A stretch of 64,000 nt of DNA from Bacillota bacterium (GTDB lineage Bacteria > Bacillota > Clostridia > Lachnospirales > Lachnospiraceae), in contig JAEWAK010000037.1 in the NCBI GenBank assembly GCA_023391695.1, forward strand, positions 248,001 to 312,000. Reading direction: 5' to 3'. The stretch's first letter is position 1. Each line of letters opens with the position of its first letter. Below are positions 8,295-16,885 of this stretch, one piece after another. Below the pieces are notes generated by a model, which saw only the letters and a list, made by a program, of their open reading frames with translations, was not told the DNA's origin and did not search any database. The position numbers were made by a program, and so were the translations under genes.

Positions 8295-8711
8295 ATAATC
8301 ACTGATAAATAACTGATAAAAAGCACCGATTCCTTTCCCCAGTGCCAGGCATAAAACAATTATCGGTATTCCTACCTTTAATTTGATCCGATAAGTCAAT
8401 ACGGGAAATACCTGCAGGACCTCTTCCAAAGCAACTGCAAGGCAGCCGACAAAACTTCCTGAAAATAAACCGAATAAAACCATTCCTATTGTTCCAAAGG
8501 GTATATTAATTTCAAACAGCATTATTATATTGCCGATACCGGCTCCTAACACCACTATATCCTCGTACAGGAGGACCCTGTTTGCCGTATTGGTTCGGAC
8601 TGCCAGCCTTGTCAGCACACCGATCAATGTGATAAAAGCAAATAAACCTGCTGCTACGACAAAACCTCCGGTTAATCCAATGAAAGCCAGAAAGACATAT
8701 CTATAAAACAT
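8292..8711 (-). CDS. spoVAB: Stage V sporulation protein AB (SpoVAB)
   Basis: A 139-aa membrane protein with four to five hydrophobic segments, opening MFYRYVFLAFIGLTGGFVVA, matching SpoVAB. The start at 8711 is preferred over an in-frame ATG at 8744 because SpoVAB proteins start with this membrane segment and the shorter form overlaps the end of spoVAA by only 11 nt. SpoVAA and SpoVAB are part of the spoVA locus in most Bacilli and many Clostridia; their exact role is unknown. The stop codon is also the first base of the repeat element. Confidence 0.9.
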   Translation of the reverse strand: MFYRYVFLAFIGLTGGFVVAAGLFAFITLIGVLTRLAVRTNTANRVLLYEDIVVLGAGIGNIIMLFEINIPFGTIGMVLFGLFSGSFVGCLAVALEEVLQVFPVLTYRIKLKVGIPIIVLCLALGKGIGAFYQLFISDY

Positions 8712-9330
8712 CAATGGTTTTGCCCTCCCGGTTGGCATTTTCAATTAAGGTTTTGTCGATATCTTCTTCATATAAGCGCATTTGAACCTGCATCGGCGTC
8801 GGGTCGTTTCCTAATTTTACTTTGGAAAAATGATTGAAGAAAAGGATAATACCCAGGGGCAGGCCCACCGCATAAGAGATTTCCAGTATGGATCCGCCGT
8901 CTTTTTCATTTCCCATGATCAATTTATAAACGATATAGAATACCTCCTTTACATTGGCATCTTCATTAAATGTCATAATGGTAAAGGCAGCACCGAAAAA
9001 TACCATAAGAGAAACGAAAACAATTTTTAAATATTCAAACAGTTTATTTGTTTTTTTCGGCGGATCATAATGGATAATAAAATCCGTTTCGCCAAGATTG
9101 ACGATCTGAATATCCGGATATAATTTATTTATACTTTCGATCAATTTAAGGATAGAAAAGATATAATTGGCTTTTTTATTATTCTGGATTTCAAAGATGA
9201 CCTGATTATATAAATCATTTACCAGCTTGGGATCAAGGCTGTAGAGTTTTGCCACGTCCTTTAAGTAAACAGTTTTATTTTTAACCAGATTATTTTTGTC
9301 TATTTTCATATATAAAGAATTTATTTCCAT
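8701..9330 (-). CDS. spoVAA: Stage V sporulation protein AA (SpoVAA)
   Basis: A 209-aa SpoVAA. The N-terminal half is a soluble domain (MEINSLYMKIDKNN, then DVAKLYSLDPKLVNDLYN) and the C-terminal half has two membrane segments (about 105-125 and 150-170), with the family's GNDPTPMQVQMRLYEEDID near the end. It overlaps spoVAB by 11 nt and begins 2 nt after a 49-aa membrane microprotein, so the genes are translationally linked. Confidence 0.92.
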   Translation of the reverse strand: MEINSLYMKIDKNNLVKNKTVYLKDVAKLYSLDPKLVNDLYNQVIFEIQNNKKANYIFSILKLIESINKLYPDIQIVNLGETDFIIHYDPPKKTNKLFEYLKIVFVSLMVFFGAAFTIMTFNEDANVKEVFYIVYKLIMGNEKDGGSILEISYAVGLPLGIILFFNHFSKVKLGNDPTPMQVQMRLYEEDIDKTLIENANREGKTIDVL

Positions 9331-9331
9331 G

Positions 9332-9481
9332 TCAGATAAACGCCTCCTGACTATACCCTTTTACAAGGGTTCCTTTAAAGTCCTCGGTATTATCCTTCCT
9401 GGCGATAAAAGCAATCATTACGGTTGCAAAAAATACCGCTAAAACAATAGCCACTATATAAAACCTGCGTTTAAATAGCAT
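9332..9481 (-). CDS. 49-aa single-pass membrane microprotein, first gene of the spoVA cluster
   Basis: A short open frame starting MLFKRRFYIVAIVLAVFFAT with a good RBS (AGAGGTGATAA before the ATG). It has a basic start, one hydrophobic segment (about residues 8-27) and a polar tail ending GYSQEAFI. It ends 2 nt before the spoVAA start, so it is very likely translated with that operon. I do not recognise the family. The context suggests a spore inner membrane role. Confidence 0.65.
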   Translation of the reverse strand: MLFKRRFYIVAIVLAVFFATVMIAFIARKDNTEDFKGTLVKGYSQEAFI

Positions 9482-9594
9482 AAATTATCACCTCTTTATC
9501 CTTCTTACCGGCGATTTACCCGGCAAGGCAGTAAAATAATTGTTTCTTTGTTTCTTACATCTGCAGTAAGCATAATTACGGAATTCCTATGAAA

Positions 9595-9640
9595 TAAGAA
9601 AAGCATCAGTATAATATACTATACGGATGCTTTTCTTAAT
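9595..9640 (-). terminator. Intrinsic terminator after sigF
   Basis: A 13-bp stem (TAAGAAAAGCATC and its complement) with a 19-nt AT-rich loop runs into a T-rich tail on both strands. It separates the sigF operon from the spoVA operon. Confidence 0.85.
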
Positions 9641-9737
9641 TTTGCTTATTCATTCTTATAACATTACTATACATTTCTAATTCTAATTTATCTGCTATTT
9701 ATTATTTGTTTCTTATGCATTAATATACTGGGAATAT

Positions 9738-10451
9738 TTACATCATCTTTTCCCGCATTTTTAATAAAATTTTCTTTTCAAGGCGGGAAACCTGTACCTG
9801 GGATATGCCTAATTCCTTTGCTATATCTGTCTGGGTTCTATTCATAAAGTATCGAAGCCTGATTAATTCCTGATCTTTTTCATCTAAAGATGCTATTGTC
9901 TCCCTTAATGCAAGCTTGTCAATCATATTATCATTTTCATCATTGGTTTGTTCTAATTTATCAATTAAATAAATTGCGTTGCCATCTCCCTGATAGATGG
10001 TCTTATATAAGGATTCTACTTCTGCTCCCGATTCCAGAGCCATAACAACTTCTTCTTTGGCAAGGTTTAATTCTACGCTGATCTCTTCCAGCGTTGGTTC
10101 CCTGCCATATAAATTGCTCAGTTTTTCCCTGGTAACACGTATTTTCCCTGCTGTTTCCTTCATGGACCGGCTTACCTTAATCACACCGTCATCCCTTAAA
10201 AAACGTTTGATTTCACCCATAATCATGGGCACGGCATAAGTTGAAAATTTTACGTCATAAGACATATCAAATTTATCAATAGCCTTAATCAGGCCGATGC
10301 TTCCAATCTGAAACAGATCTTCCGGCTCGTGTCCCCGACACATAAACCTTCGGACAATACTCCATACCAGACCGATATTATCCGTAATAACCTTATCCCT
10401 TGCTTCTTTATCTCCCTGCTGTGACCGACGAATCAGTTCTAATGTATCCAC
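9738..10451 (-). CDS. sigF: RNA polymerase sporulation sigma factor SigF (SpoIIAC)
   Basis: A 237-aa sigma-70 family factor with region 2 (EPEDLFQIGSIGLIKAIDKF, FSTYAVPMIMGEIKRFLRDD), region 3 (VSRSMKETAGKIRVTREKL) and region 4 (QELIRLRYFMNRTQTDIAKE, SQVQVSRLEKKIL). The order spoIIAA-spoIIAB-sigF identifies it as the first forespore sigma factor, not SigG. The start is GTG, with GGGAG 7 nt upstream. Normally it is tightly coupled to spoIIAB. Here a 315-nt hairpin-rich gap intervenes. Confidence 0.96.
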   Translation of the reverse strand: MDTLELIRRSQQGDKEARDKVITDNIGLVWSIVRRFMCRGHEPEDLFQIGSIGLIKAIDKFDMSYDVKFSTYAVPMIMGEIKRFLRDDGVIKVSRSMKETAGKIRVTREKLSNLYGREPTLEEISVELNLAKEEVVMALESGAEVESLYKTIYQGDGNAIYLIDKLEQTNDENDNMIDKLALRETIASLDEKDQELIRLRYFMNRTQTDIAKELGISQVQVSRLEKKILLKMREKMM

Positions 10452-10470
10452 TGTTTCACTCCCTTCGTTA

Positions 10471-10736
10471 AAACGGATATTCCCAATCCGTTTATCGCTG
10501 CTTCGCTCTAACCTGTTTTGTAGTTTTTATGCCACTTCAGTAATATCTTCCTTTTGCTGAAACAAGCAAGTCAGACCCCGTCTAAGGGGCGGCGACATCC
10601 CTGACAGGTTAGTGATAATAAATCGAACTATTCAGTATGCCCTAATCAGTTGTGGTTCACTAAAACCGCAGCGGCTGAATAGTCACATAAAATCAGGATA
10701 TGGTTTTCATAAGATATGTTTTATGAAAACCTGATC
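10471..10736 (-). repeat. Hairpin array between spoIIAB and sigF
   Basis: The 315-nt gap holds, in minus-strand order: an 11-bp perfect hairpin (GGTTTTCATAA, 10702-10731, extended by GGAT/ATCC), a 9-bp stem ACTATTCAG (10627-10635 with 10675-10683), a 9-bp long-range stem CTAACCTGT/ACAGGTTAG (10508-10516 with 10604-10612) enclosing a CCCC/GGGG hairpin, and an 8-bp hairpin (10471-10493) just before the sigF RBS that belongs to the GGATATT family. No convincing open frame is present. Confidence 0.75.
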
Positions 10737-10766
10737 CTCAGGAGCACATTATCCTGTTAATATGTA

Positions 10767-11189
10767 TCAATGGATTAGTTTTTTCATTTTAACCGTTGTG
10801 CCTTCACCCGGTTTTGACTCCACTTCCAGATCATCCATAAAAGCTTCCATAAATGAAAATCCCATACCGGAACGCTCTAATTCCAGCCTGGTAGTATATA
10901 AGGGTTCCATGGCCTTTTCAATGTCTTCAATCCCTTTACCGGTATCCACAACTTCAATGAATACTTCATGATTACAGATTCTGCAGCAAAGCCGTACCTT
11001 TCCGGGACCGTTGTTATAACCATGGATAATAGCGTTGGTTACTGCCTCTGAAACAGCCGTTTTAATGTCCGCAATCTCTTCAATTGTCGGATCCAATTGT
11101 GCCACAAATCCTGCAACTACCATTCTTGCAAAACTTTCATTCCTTGACTGACTATCAATTTCCAATAACATTTCGTTAGTATAATCCAT
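10767..11189 (-). CDS. spoIIAB: Anti-sigma F factor SpoIIAB (serine kinase)
   Basis: A 140-aa GHKL ATPase/kinase that binds SigF and phosphorylates SpoIIAA. Visible motifs are the N-box AVSEAVTNAIIHGY, the G1 box VDTGKGI and the G2 box RSGMGFSFMEAFMD. It begins MDYTNEMLLEIDSQSRNESFAR, as usual, with the RBS AGGAG. Length is normal. It follows spoIIAA after 69 nt. Confidence 0.96.
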   Translation of the reverse strand: MDYTNEMLLEIDSQSRNESFARMVVAGFVAQLDPTIEEIADIKTAVSEAVTNAIIHGYNNGPGKVRLCCRICNHEVFIEVVDTGKGIEDIEKAMEPLYTTRLELERSGMGFSFMEAFMDDLEVESKPGEGTTVKMKKLIH

Positions 11190-11258
11190 ACTTATCCTCC
11201 TGCTCAGAACGCCCTCCCTGCAGATTTCCCGTCTGCCCTTTTGCGTTCAAATAATATT

Positions 11259-11660
11259 TTAATTTTGATTAAACTTTTTTACCGCATCATCGATAGTTTC
11301 AAATTTATGAATGATTTTATATAATCCGGATAAACGGAAGATTCTATCTACACTATGGTTGACTCCTGTAACCGCTACTTTTCCACCCGTAAATATTATC
11401 TTCTTATAACGTCCCATAATAACTCCGATGCCTGAACTGTCCATAAATTCCGATCCGGTAAAATCAAAAACGATATCCTTTATATGCTTACTGGAGATCA
11501 GTTTATCCGACTGTTCCCGTATGGAAATAGCGTTGTGATGATCTAATTCTTCCAACAGCTTTATAATCAGGCAATTACCTGCCACTTCAAAGTCCGCTTT
11601 CACCCCCTCCCGCAGCTGCATGATAGTAGTATTCTTTGTTTTCTTTTCCTGCTTGTCCAT
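11259..11660 (-). CDS. spoIIAA: Anti-anti-sigma F factor SpoIIAA
   Basis: A STAS-domain protein that, when dephosphorylated, frees SigF from SpoIIAB. FEVAGNCLIIKL, the ELDHHNA block and the phosphorylation site MDSSGIGVIMGRY are clear. At 133 aa it is longer than the usual 105-118, because of a charged leader before residue 20. The start is uncertain: ATG at 11660 (weak RBS), ATG at 11621, or a GTG at 11603 overlapping a GGGAGGGG site. It is the first gene of the operon. Confidence 0.93.
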   Translation of the reverse strand: MDKQEKKTKNTTIMQLREGVKADFEVAGNCLIIKLLEELDHHNAISIREQSDKLISSKHIKDIVFDFTGSEFMDSSGIGVIMGRYKKIIFTGGKVAVTGVNHSVDRIFRLSGLYKIIHKFETIDDAVKKFNQN

Positions 11661-11742
11661 ATTTTACACCAAACCTTACCTCACATATTTTATTTTTTAC
11701 ATATTATTACATAATTTCTCATATATTTACTGCTCTTTCTAT

Positions 11743-11784
11743 AAAAAAAGACATCTCTAATGAAGAGTCACTAGAATTGTCTTT
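11743..11784 (-). terminator. Terminator after the zinc-ribbon TPR gene
   Basis: On the minus strand AAAGACA and TCTA pair with TAGA and TGTCTTT around a 12-nt loop, followed by TTTTTAT. It ends the 46-aa gene/TPR gene transcript. Confidence 0.75.
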
Positions 11785-11816
11785 CTTTTTAATGTCATTT
11801 TATCTGCTGTATCGAA

Positions 11817-13229
11817 TTATCCTATACCGGCCAGATATTCCGCCGCTTTGCCCGCACGGTCGGTATCCGGAAACTTATCTATTATTATATTATAATACTT
11901 GGCCGCATTCTCGTAATCGCTTAACTGGTGATAGGATCTGCCGATAAAATAGGCTGCATCTACGTTATCCGGGTCGTATTCATAAGCTTTATTTAAAACC
12001 TCCAGGGCTTCATCATATTTCCTGTCTGAATACAGGTCATGTCCGTCATCATACAGATCTTCCGAAGCTTTTACAAAGGTAGCCTCTTTAATCTGGTTAT
12101 ATAGATTTTTGGCTTCCTGTTTTTCCAGCTTATCCGGTTTCACTTTTGCCAGGGCATCCGCAACTTTGGTATAATCCACTTTATTCGGATTAGTCATCAG
12201 TTCCTGGCTATAAAGCTGTGCGGATTTGAATAATTCATTATATATGGTATCGTCGTATTCCACTACTTCAAATCCGTCGATTTGCGCCTGCAGATCTTTC
12301 ACCTTCTGCTGCAAATCCTCATTCTCTTTTTGAAGGGAAGACAGGTTCTGGGAATTCTTATTCAGTTCGGAACTGTATTCCACTTCCTGGTTTTTAAGCT
12401 TATTTTTATAGTTATTCTCAACAGTCGGTACAATCAGGAAAAATACCCCTAATATACCAATAGCAATTCCTAAAATCAGATTGACAAATACCCAGACATT
12501 CGGTTTATCTTCTTTATAGCTGGATTGGGGAAATAATACCGGTTCCTGGTTTTTCCTTATAGCCTCTTTATCACCCATTTTGCCGTCCTCCCTGACAGCA
12601 GCTGACATTTCACCTAATTCATGGAGGTATCTTAAGGTCGTCGTATTGGAAACATCTATCTTGCTTGCCTTGACCAGGTACTTTACCGCTTTGTCCGTCT
12701 CACCATTTTTTATATAAAGGAGAGCCAGTAATTGCAAAGCTTTTACAAAATGAGGATTTAAGTTCGTAACCTTTTTTAACTGTATGACAGCCAGATCGTC
12801 ATTTCCCTGCTTGGTTAACGCTAAGGCTGAATTATATCTCTTTATGGTTTGATTCAAGGTATCCAGTTTAGTAGGATTCGACTGGAGAGCTTCCATATAT
12901 TCATCGGCATCGTTATCTTCCGGCTGAAAATGCTTGCTGATAACCCATTCACTTAAGGCCGAAACCATCTCACCTACCTCGTAATAAATCAGTCCCAGCA
13001 AATTTCTGGCATTGGTATTCCTTTTATTTAGCTCCAGGCTCTTTTTTAACACCAATATAGCGCCGGATAAGTCCCTGACTTTCGCCTTTTCCAGACCTTC
13101 GTTGTAATACTTGCCTGATAACAAGTACATCTTTCTGTATATTGTCAAATCCTCGCCGCATTTTTCACAGCGATTCCTTTTTGCTGCTACCGTGTTGCCA
13201 CACACCGGACAAATCATATTCATCTCCAC
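11817..13229 (-). CDS. Zinc-ribbon, TPR and coiled-coil membrane protein (470 aa)
   Basis: Domains in order: a zinc ribbon (CPVCGN...CEKCGEDL, residues 7-27), TPR repeats (about 38-210), one membrane segment (VFVNLILGIAIGILGVFFLI, about 245-267), a coiled coil (about 275-325) and further TPRs at the C-terminus (about 400-460). The likely topology is cytoplasmic TPR domain, single pass, and an extracytoplasmic coiled coil plus TPR. Similar zinc-ribbon/TPR proteins occur in clostridia without known function. The gene is second in an operon with a 46-aa protein, after a gap with small hairpins (for example GGTTC/GAACC). Confidence 0.75.
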   Translation of the reverse strand: MEMNMICPVCGNTVAAKRNRCEKCGEDLTIYRKMYLLSGKYYNEGLEKAKVRDLSGAILVLKKSLELNKRNTNARNLLGLIYYEVGEMVSALSEWVISKHFQPEDNDADEYMEALQSNPTKLDTLNQTIKRYNSALALTKQGNDDLAVIQLKKVTNLNPHFVKALQLLALLYIKNGETDKAVKYLVKASKIDVSNTTTLRYLHELGEMSAAVREDGKMGDKEAIRKNQEPVLFPQSSYKEDKPNVWVFVNLILGIAIGILGVFFLIVPTVENNYKNKLKNQEVEYSSELNKNSQNLSSLQKENEDLQQKVKDLQAQIDGFEVVEYDDTIYNELFKSAQLYSQELMTNPNKVDYTKVADALAKVKPDKLEKQEAKNLYNQIKEATFVKASEDLYDDGHDLYSDRKYDEALEVLNKAYEYDPDNVDAAYFIGRSYHQLSDYENAAKYYNIIIDKFPDTDRAGKAAEYLAGIG

Positions 13230-13382
13230 CTAACCGTTTATTCTCACGTATCAAACCGGAATTCCAAGTCCGCTTTGCGCTTGCTTCCGGCTGCCTTATT
13301 GCACCCGCTCCCACTGCTATATACCGTAACTGCTTAAGTCACTGCGGTTCTATGAACCAGCTCATATGCGCTTTTGCACAAT

Positions 13383-13523
13383 TTATTTATCCTTTAACTC
13401 CTTAAGCATGGTTTTAATTATATCCGTAATATCCGATAAATCATTATTATTAATCACATCTTCCGCCTGGTCCACCTCAAGGCTTGGCTGAAATTTAGCA
13501 ATTTCTTCATCAAAATTAATCAT
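13383..13523 (-). CDS. 46-aa acidic protein, first gene of the TPR operon
   Basis: A short frame reading MINFDEEIAKFQPSLEVDQA and ending MLKELKDK. It is preceded by a class I hairpin-RBS cassette giving GGGAG 6 nt before the ATG, and by a good promoter (13647-13675). The product is acidic in the middle and helical at the C-terminus. I do not recognise it. An in-frame ATG 12 nt upstream (within the cassette) is possible. Confidence 0.65.
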   Translation of the reverse strand: MINFDEEIAKFQPSLEVDQAEDVINNNDLSDITDIIKTMLKELKDK

Positions 13524-13528
13524 AGCAA

Positions 13529-13568
13529 CTCCCATCTGTGCGCCTTAGCGCACGTATAAATCAAGAGG
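13529..13568 (-). repeat. Hairpin-RBS cassette, class I, copy b
   Basis: The copy reads (minus strand) CTTGATTTATACGTGCGC, loop TAAG, GCGCAC, then AGATGGGAG, 6 nt before the ATG of the 46-aa gene. The stem is a perfect 6 bp. Confidence 0.75.
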
Positions 13569-13646
13569 TTAAACTTAACTTCTTTTAAGGATAATCCATT
13601 TGGTTTTTTCCGTATTGTTACAGAATTATTTCATATGAACATATAC

Positions 13647-13675
13647 ATCATAACTATTTTGAGTATAAAAATCAA
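13647..13675 (-). promoter_or_regulatory. Sigma-A type promoter for the 46-aa/TPR operon
   Basis: TTGATT (13670-13675) and TATGAT (13647-13652) are separated by exactly 17 nt on the minus strand, about 125 nt upstream of the 46-aa gene. Confidence 0.5.
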
Positions 13676-13766
13676 GTGAATATTTACATTATATAGTCAA
13701 ATCGGTTATTCTAAGCCGGCTTTACTGCCTGCTCATCACCCCAACCCTGCTATTCTGAGGCTGAAT

Positions 13767-13801
13767 GCAATAGAATGTCCGCAAAGTATACATTCTATTG
13801 C
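13767..13801. repeat. 12-bp perfect inverted repeat downstream of the 58-aa gene
   Basis: GCAATAGAATGT and its exact complement flank an 11-nt loop. There is no U-run, so it is not an obvious terminator. The rest of the gap 13569-13878 shows only the promoter at 13647 and a short AAGCCGGCTT palindrome. Confidence 0.55.
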
Positions 13802-13878
13802 AATAATACCTACTTCTATTATAATATTACTATTTTTTTATGCAAGAAAAATTGTTCGATCCGCTTCGACACAGGGGT

Positions 13879-14055
13879 CTATTTTTTCCAATTATTATGG
13901 TTTTTACAACTCTTACAAATTGCTTTCCAGCCAACTACTTTTCTGAATTTACTGTGTAATACGGGTTTTTCTTTTCCCGTTTTTACCGCTTCCTTTGTTA
14001 CCGCAGTACATTCCGCCGTTTCTATCTCACCGCGGACAATGGGGCATTCGGTCAT
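13879..14055 (-). CDS. 58-aa cysteine-containing protein downstream of valS
   Basis: Begins MTECPIVRGEIETAECTA and ends with CKSCKNHNNWKK. Four cysteines (CP, C and CKSC) could bind a metal. The start at 14055 is chosen because AAGGAGGT lies 7 nt upstream. A longer frame from 14094 would overlap the end of valS. I do not recognise the family. It is probably co-transcribed with valS, 28 nt away. Confidence 0.6.
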   Translation of the reverse strand: MTECPIVRGEIETAECTAVTKEAVKTGKEKPVLHSKFRKVVGWKAICKSCKNHNNWKK

Positions 14056-14083
14056 GTATGGCACCTCCTTATGTCTGCTTTCT

Positions 14084-16747
14084 TTATTTGCCAAGCTGAG
14101 ACAAACGTTCTGTAACCTGGGCCATCATATTGGTATACTTCTCTAATTTTTCCTTTTCTTCCGCTATCTTGGCTTCCGGTGCTTTACTTACGAATTTCTC
14201 ATTGCTTAACATACCCTGAACACGCTTAAGTTCGCCTTCCAGTCTTGCCTTTTCTTTCGTAAGGCGCTCGATTTCTTTCTCCACGTCCACCAGATCGGCA
14301 AAGGGCATATAAATGGAAGCTTCGGGAATAACTGCCGCAACGGAATCTGACGGGATACCCGCTTTATCCGACTGTATCGTTACTTCTGCCGCATAACCCA
14401 AGGTAGCAAAAAATACTTTGCTGTTTTCAAATATTGCCCTTATCTTTTCGTTCTCGGATACAACAATAACGGAAGCTTTCCTGCTTGGTGGAACGTTCAT
14501 ATCGGTGCGGACGTTACGGATGCCCTTTACGGCAGCTTTAATGACTTCAACTGCCTCCTCTTCCGCCTGGTATGCCAGGATTTCCTTATAAACCGGCCAT
14601 TCCGAAACCATAATGGATTCATCCTCCGCATTCTTTCCTTCCATTTCCTTCAAGGTACAGTAGATTTCCTCCGTAATAAAAGGCATAAAAGGATGCAGGA
14701 GTTTTAAGGATACGGTAAGTACCTGCTTCAGCGTCCATATTGCGCCGGCTTTGGTTTCATCCGTCTCACTGTATAATCTGGGTTTTACCATCTCAATATA
14801 CCAGTCACAGAATTCTTCCCATACAAAATCATATATTTTCTGTACCGCGATACCCAGTTCAAAATTATCCATGTTATCCGTAACCTCCCGGGCCAGGGTA
14901 TTAGCTTTGGATAAAATCCATTTATCCGCATCGGTTAAGGTTTTCGGGTCTATGGTATCCCCGGTACTGGCTTTCTCTAAATTCATTATGATGAAGCGGG
15001 AGGCATTCCATACTTTATTGGCAAAATTCCTGCTGGCTTCTACTCTTTCCCAGTAAAAACGCATGTCATTACCGGGAGCATTGCCGGTGATCAATGTCAG
15101 TCTTAGGGCATCCGCACCGTATTTATCAATAATTTCCAGAGGGTCAATGCCGTTGCCAAGGGATTTGCTCATCTTCCGTCCCTGGGAATCCCTCACCAGA
15201 CCGTGAATCAAAACTTTACTAAAAGGTGCCTTACCGGTATATTCAAATCCGGAAAATACCATTCGGATTACCCAGAAGAATATAATGTCATAGCCCGTTA
15301 CCAGTACATCCGTGGGATAGAAATACTTTAAATCTTCCGTTTCCTCCGGCCATCCCAGGGTGGAAAAAGGCCAAAGAGCGGAACTGAACCAGGTATCCAG
15401 GGTATCTTCATCCTGTTTTAAGTGGGTATGCCCGCATTTCGGGCATGTTTCCGGCTCTTCTTTGGATACCACGGCTTCGCCGCATTTATCACAGTAATAA
15501 GCCGGAATCCGGTGTCCCCACCACAACTGCCTGGAGATGCACCAGTCCCTGATATTATCCGTCCAGTTAAAGTATATTTTATCAAAACGTTCCGGTACGA
15601 ACTGCACTTCACCATTTTTCACTGCTTCAACGGCAGGTTTGATGAGTTCGTCCATTTTTACGAACCATTGCTGTTTAATTAAGGGTTCTACGGTTGTCTT
15701 ACATCTGTCATGGGTGCCTACATTGTGGATATGATCTTCCACTTTTACCAATAAGCCCAAAACTTTCAGTTCCTCCACCATTAATTTTCTCGCTTCATAG
15801 CGGTCCAAACCGGCATATTTGCCGCCGTTTTTGTTAATGGTCGCATCATCGTTCATAACGTTGATTTCCGGAAGGTTGTGCCTTTTGCCTACCTCAAAGT
15901 CATTGGGGTCATGAGCCGGTGTGATTTTAACAACACCGGTACCGAATTCCCTGTCTACGTACGTATCCGCAATGATCGGAATTTCTTTATTGACCAAAGG
16001 CAGCAGGACCGATTTCCCGATCAGGTGTTTATATCGTTCATCTTCCGGATGAACGGCTACGGCTGAATCCCCCAGCATGGTTTCCGGCCTGGTGGTAGCC
16101 ACTTCAACGAATTCATTGCTTCCGACAACCGGATATTTAATATGCCAGAAGTGGCCTGCCTGTTCCTCATGCTCCACTTCCGCATCGGATATACTGGTAC
16201 AGCATACCGGACACCAGTTAATTATTCTGGAACCTTTATAAATATAACCTTTTTCATATAGACGGATGAATACCTCCGTTACTGCCTTAGAGCACCCTTC
16301 GTCCATGGTAAAACGCTCCCTGTCCCAGTCACAGGAGGAACCCAATTTCTTTAACTGGCCGATAATCCTGCCGCCGTATTCCTCTTTCCATTCCCAGGCC
16401 CGCTTCAAGAACCCTTCCCTGCCCAAGCTTTCCTTATCGATGCCTTCCTTTTTTAACTGCTCGATTATCTTTACTTCCGTTGCAATACTGGCATGGTCCG
16501 TTCCCGGCTGCCATAAGGCATTATAACCCTGCATCCTCTTAAAACGGATCAGTATATCCTGCATGGTATTATCCAGGGCATGCCCCATATGCAACTGTCC
16601 CGTAATATTCGGCGGCGGTATCACTATGGTAAACGGTTTTTTTCTTTTATCAACTTCGGCGTGAAAATATTTCTTATTCAGCCACTTTGCATATAATCTG
16701 CCTTCTATGTCCTGGGGATCATAGGTTTTTGCTAATTCTTTCTGCAT
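14084..16747 (-). CDS. valS: Valyl-tRNA synthetase
   Basis: An 887-aa class I synthetase that charges tRNA-Val. The signature PPPNITGQLHMGHALDNT (HIGH-type motif, about residue 52) and KMSKS (in GRKMSKSLGNGIDP, about residue 530) are present, together with the editing domain and a zinc-binding CDKCGE...CPKCGHTH. The C-terminal coiled coil typical of ValRS (about 815-885) is complete. The RBS AAAGGAG precedes the ATG. A T-box leader lies upstream, so expression follows uncharged tRNA-Val. Confidence 0.98.
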   Translation of the reverse strand: MQKELAKTYDPQDIEGRLYAKWLNKKYFHAEVDKRKKPFTIVIPPPNITGQLHMGHALDNTMQDILIRFKRMQGYNALWQPGTDHASIATEVKIIEQLKKEGIDKESLGREGFLKRAWEWKEEYGGRIIGQLKKLGSSCDWDRERFTMDEGCSKAVTEVFIRLYEKGYIYKGSRIINWCPVCCTSISDAEVEHEEQAGHFWHIKYPVVGSNEFVEVATTRPETMLGDSAVAVHPEDERYKHLIGKSVLLPLVNKEIPIIADTYVDREFGTGVVKITPAHDPNDFEVGKRHNLPEINVMNDDATINKNGGKYAGLDRYEARKLMVEELKVLGLLVKVEDHIHNVGTHDRCKTTVEPLIKQQWFVKMDELIKPAVEAVKNGEVQFVPERFDKIYFNWTDNIRDWCISRQLWWGHRIPAYYCDKCGEAVVSKEEPETCPKCGHTHLKQDEDTLDTWFSSALWPFSTLGWPEETEDLKYFYPTDVLVTGYDIIFFWVIRMVFSGFEYTGKAPFSKVLIHGLVRDSQGRKMSKSLGNGIDPLEIIDKYGADALRLTLITGNAPGNDMRFYWERVEASRNFANKVWNASRFIIMNLEKASTGDTIDPKTLTDADKWILSKANTLAREVTDNMDNFELGIAVQKIYDFVWEEFCDWYIEMVKPRLYSETDETKAGAIWTLKQVLTVSLKLLHPFMPFITEEIYCTLKEMEGKNAEDESIMVSEWPVYKEILAYQAEEEAVEVIKAAVKGIRNVRTDMNVPPSRKASVIVVSENEKIRAIFENSKVFFATLGYAAEVTIQSDKAGIPSDSVAAVIPEASIYMPFADLVDVEKEIERLTKEKARLEGELKRVQGMLSNEKFVSKAPEAKIAEEKEKLEKYTNMMAQVTERLSQLGK

Positions 16748-16784
16748 GAATTTTCTCCTTTATCAATGAATTTAAGAGCCGCAG

Positions 16785-16811
16785 CAAAGCGGAATGCAAA
16801 TATCCGCTTTG
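16785..16811 (-). repeat. GGATATT-family hairpin between the T-box terminator and valS
   Basis: A 9-bp perfect stem (CAAAGCGGA/TCCGCTTTG, 9-nt loop), extended by AGCC/GGCT, sits in the valS 5' leader just upstream of the RBS. Relatives are at 5801-5832, 10471-10493 and 53916-53942. A separate TGTACA inverted repeat lies at about 16853-16868. Confidence 0.65.
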
Positions 16812-16885
16812 ACTGGCTTTTGCTGTGTGTACTTCCTGCCGGTCGGGCCTTTTGTACAATAGTGTACATAGATTTTTCCCTTAAC

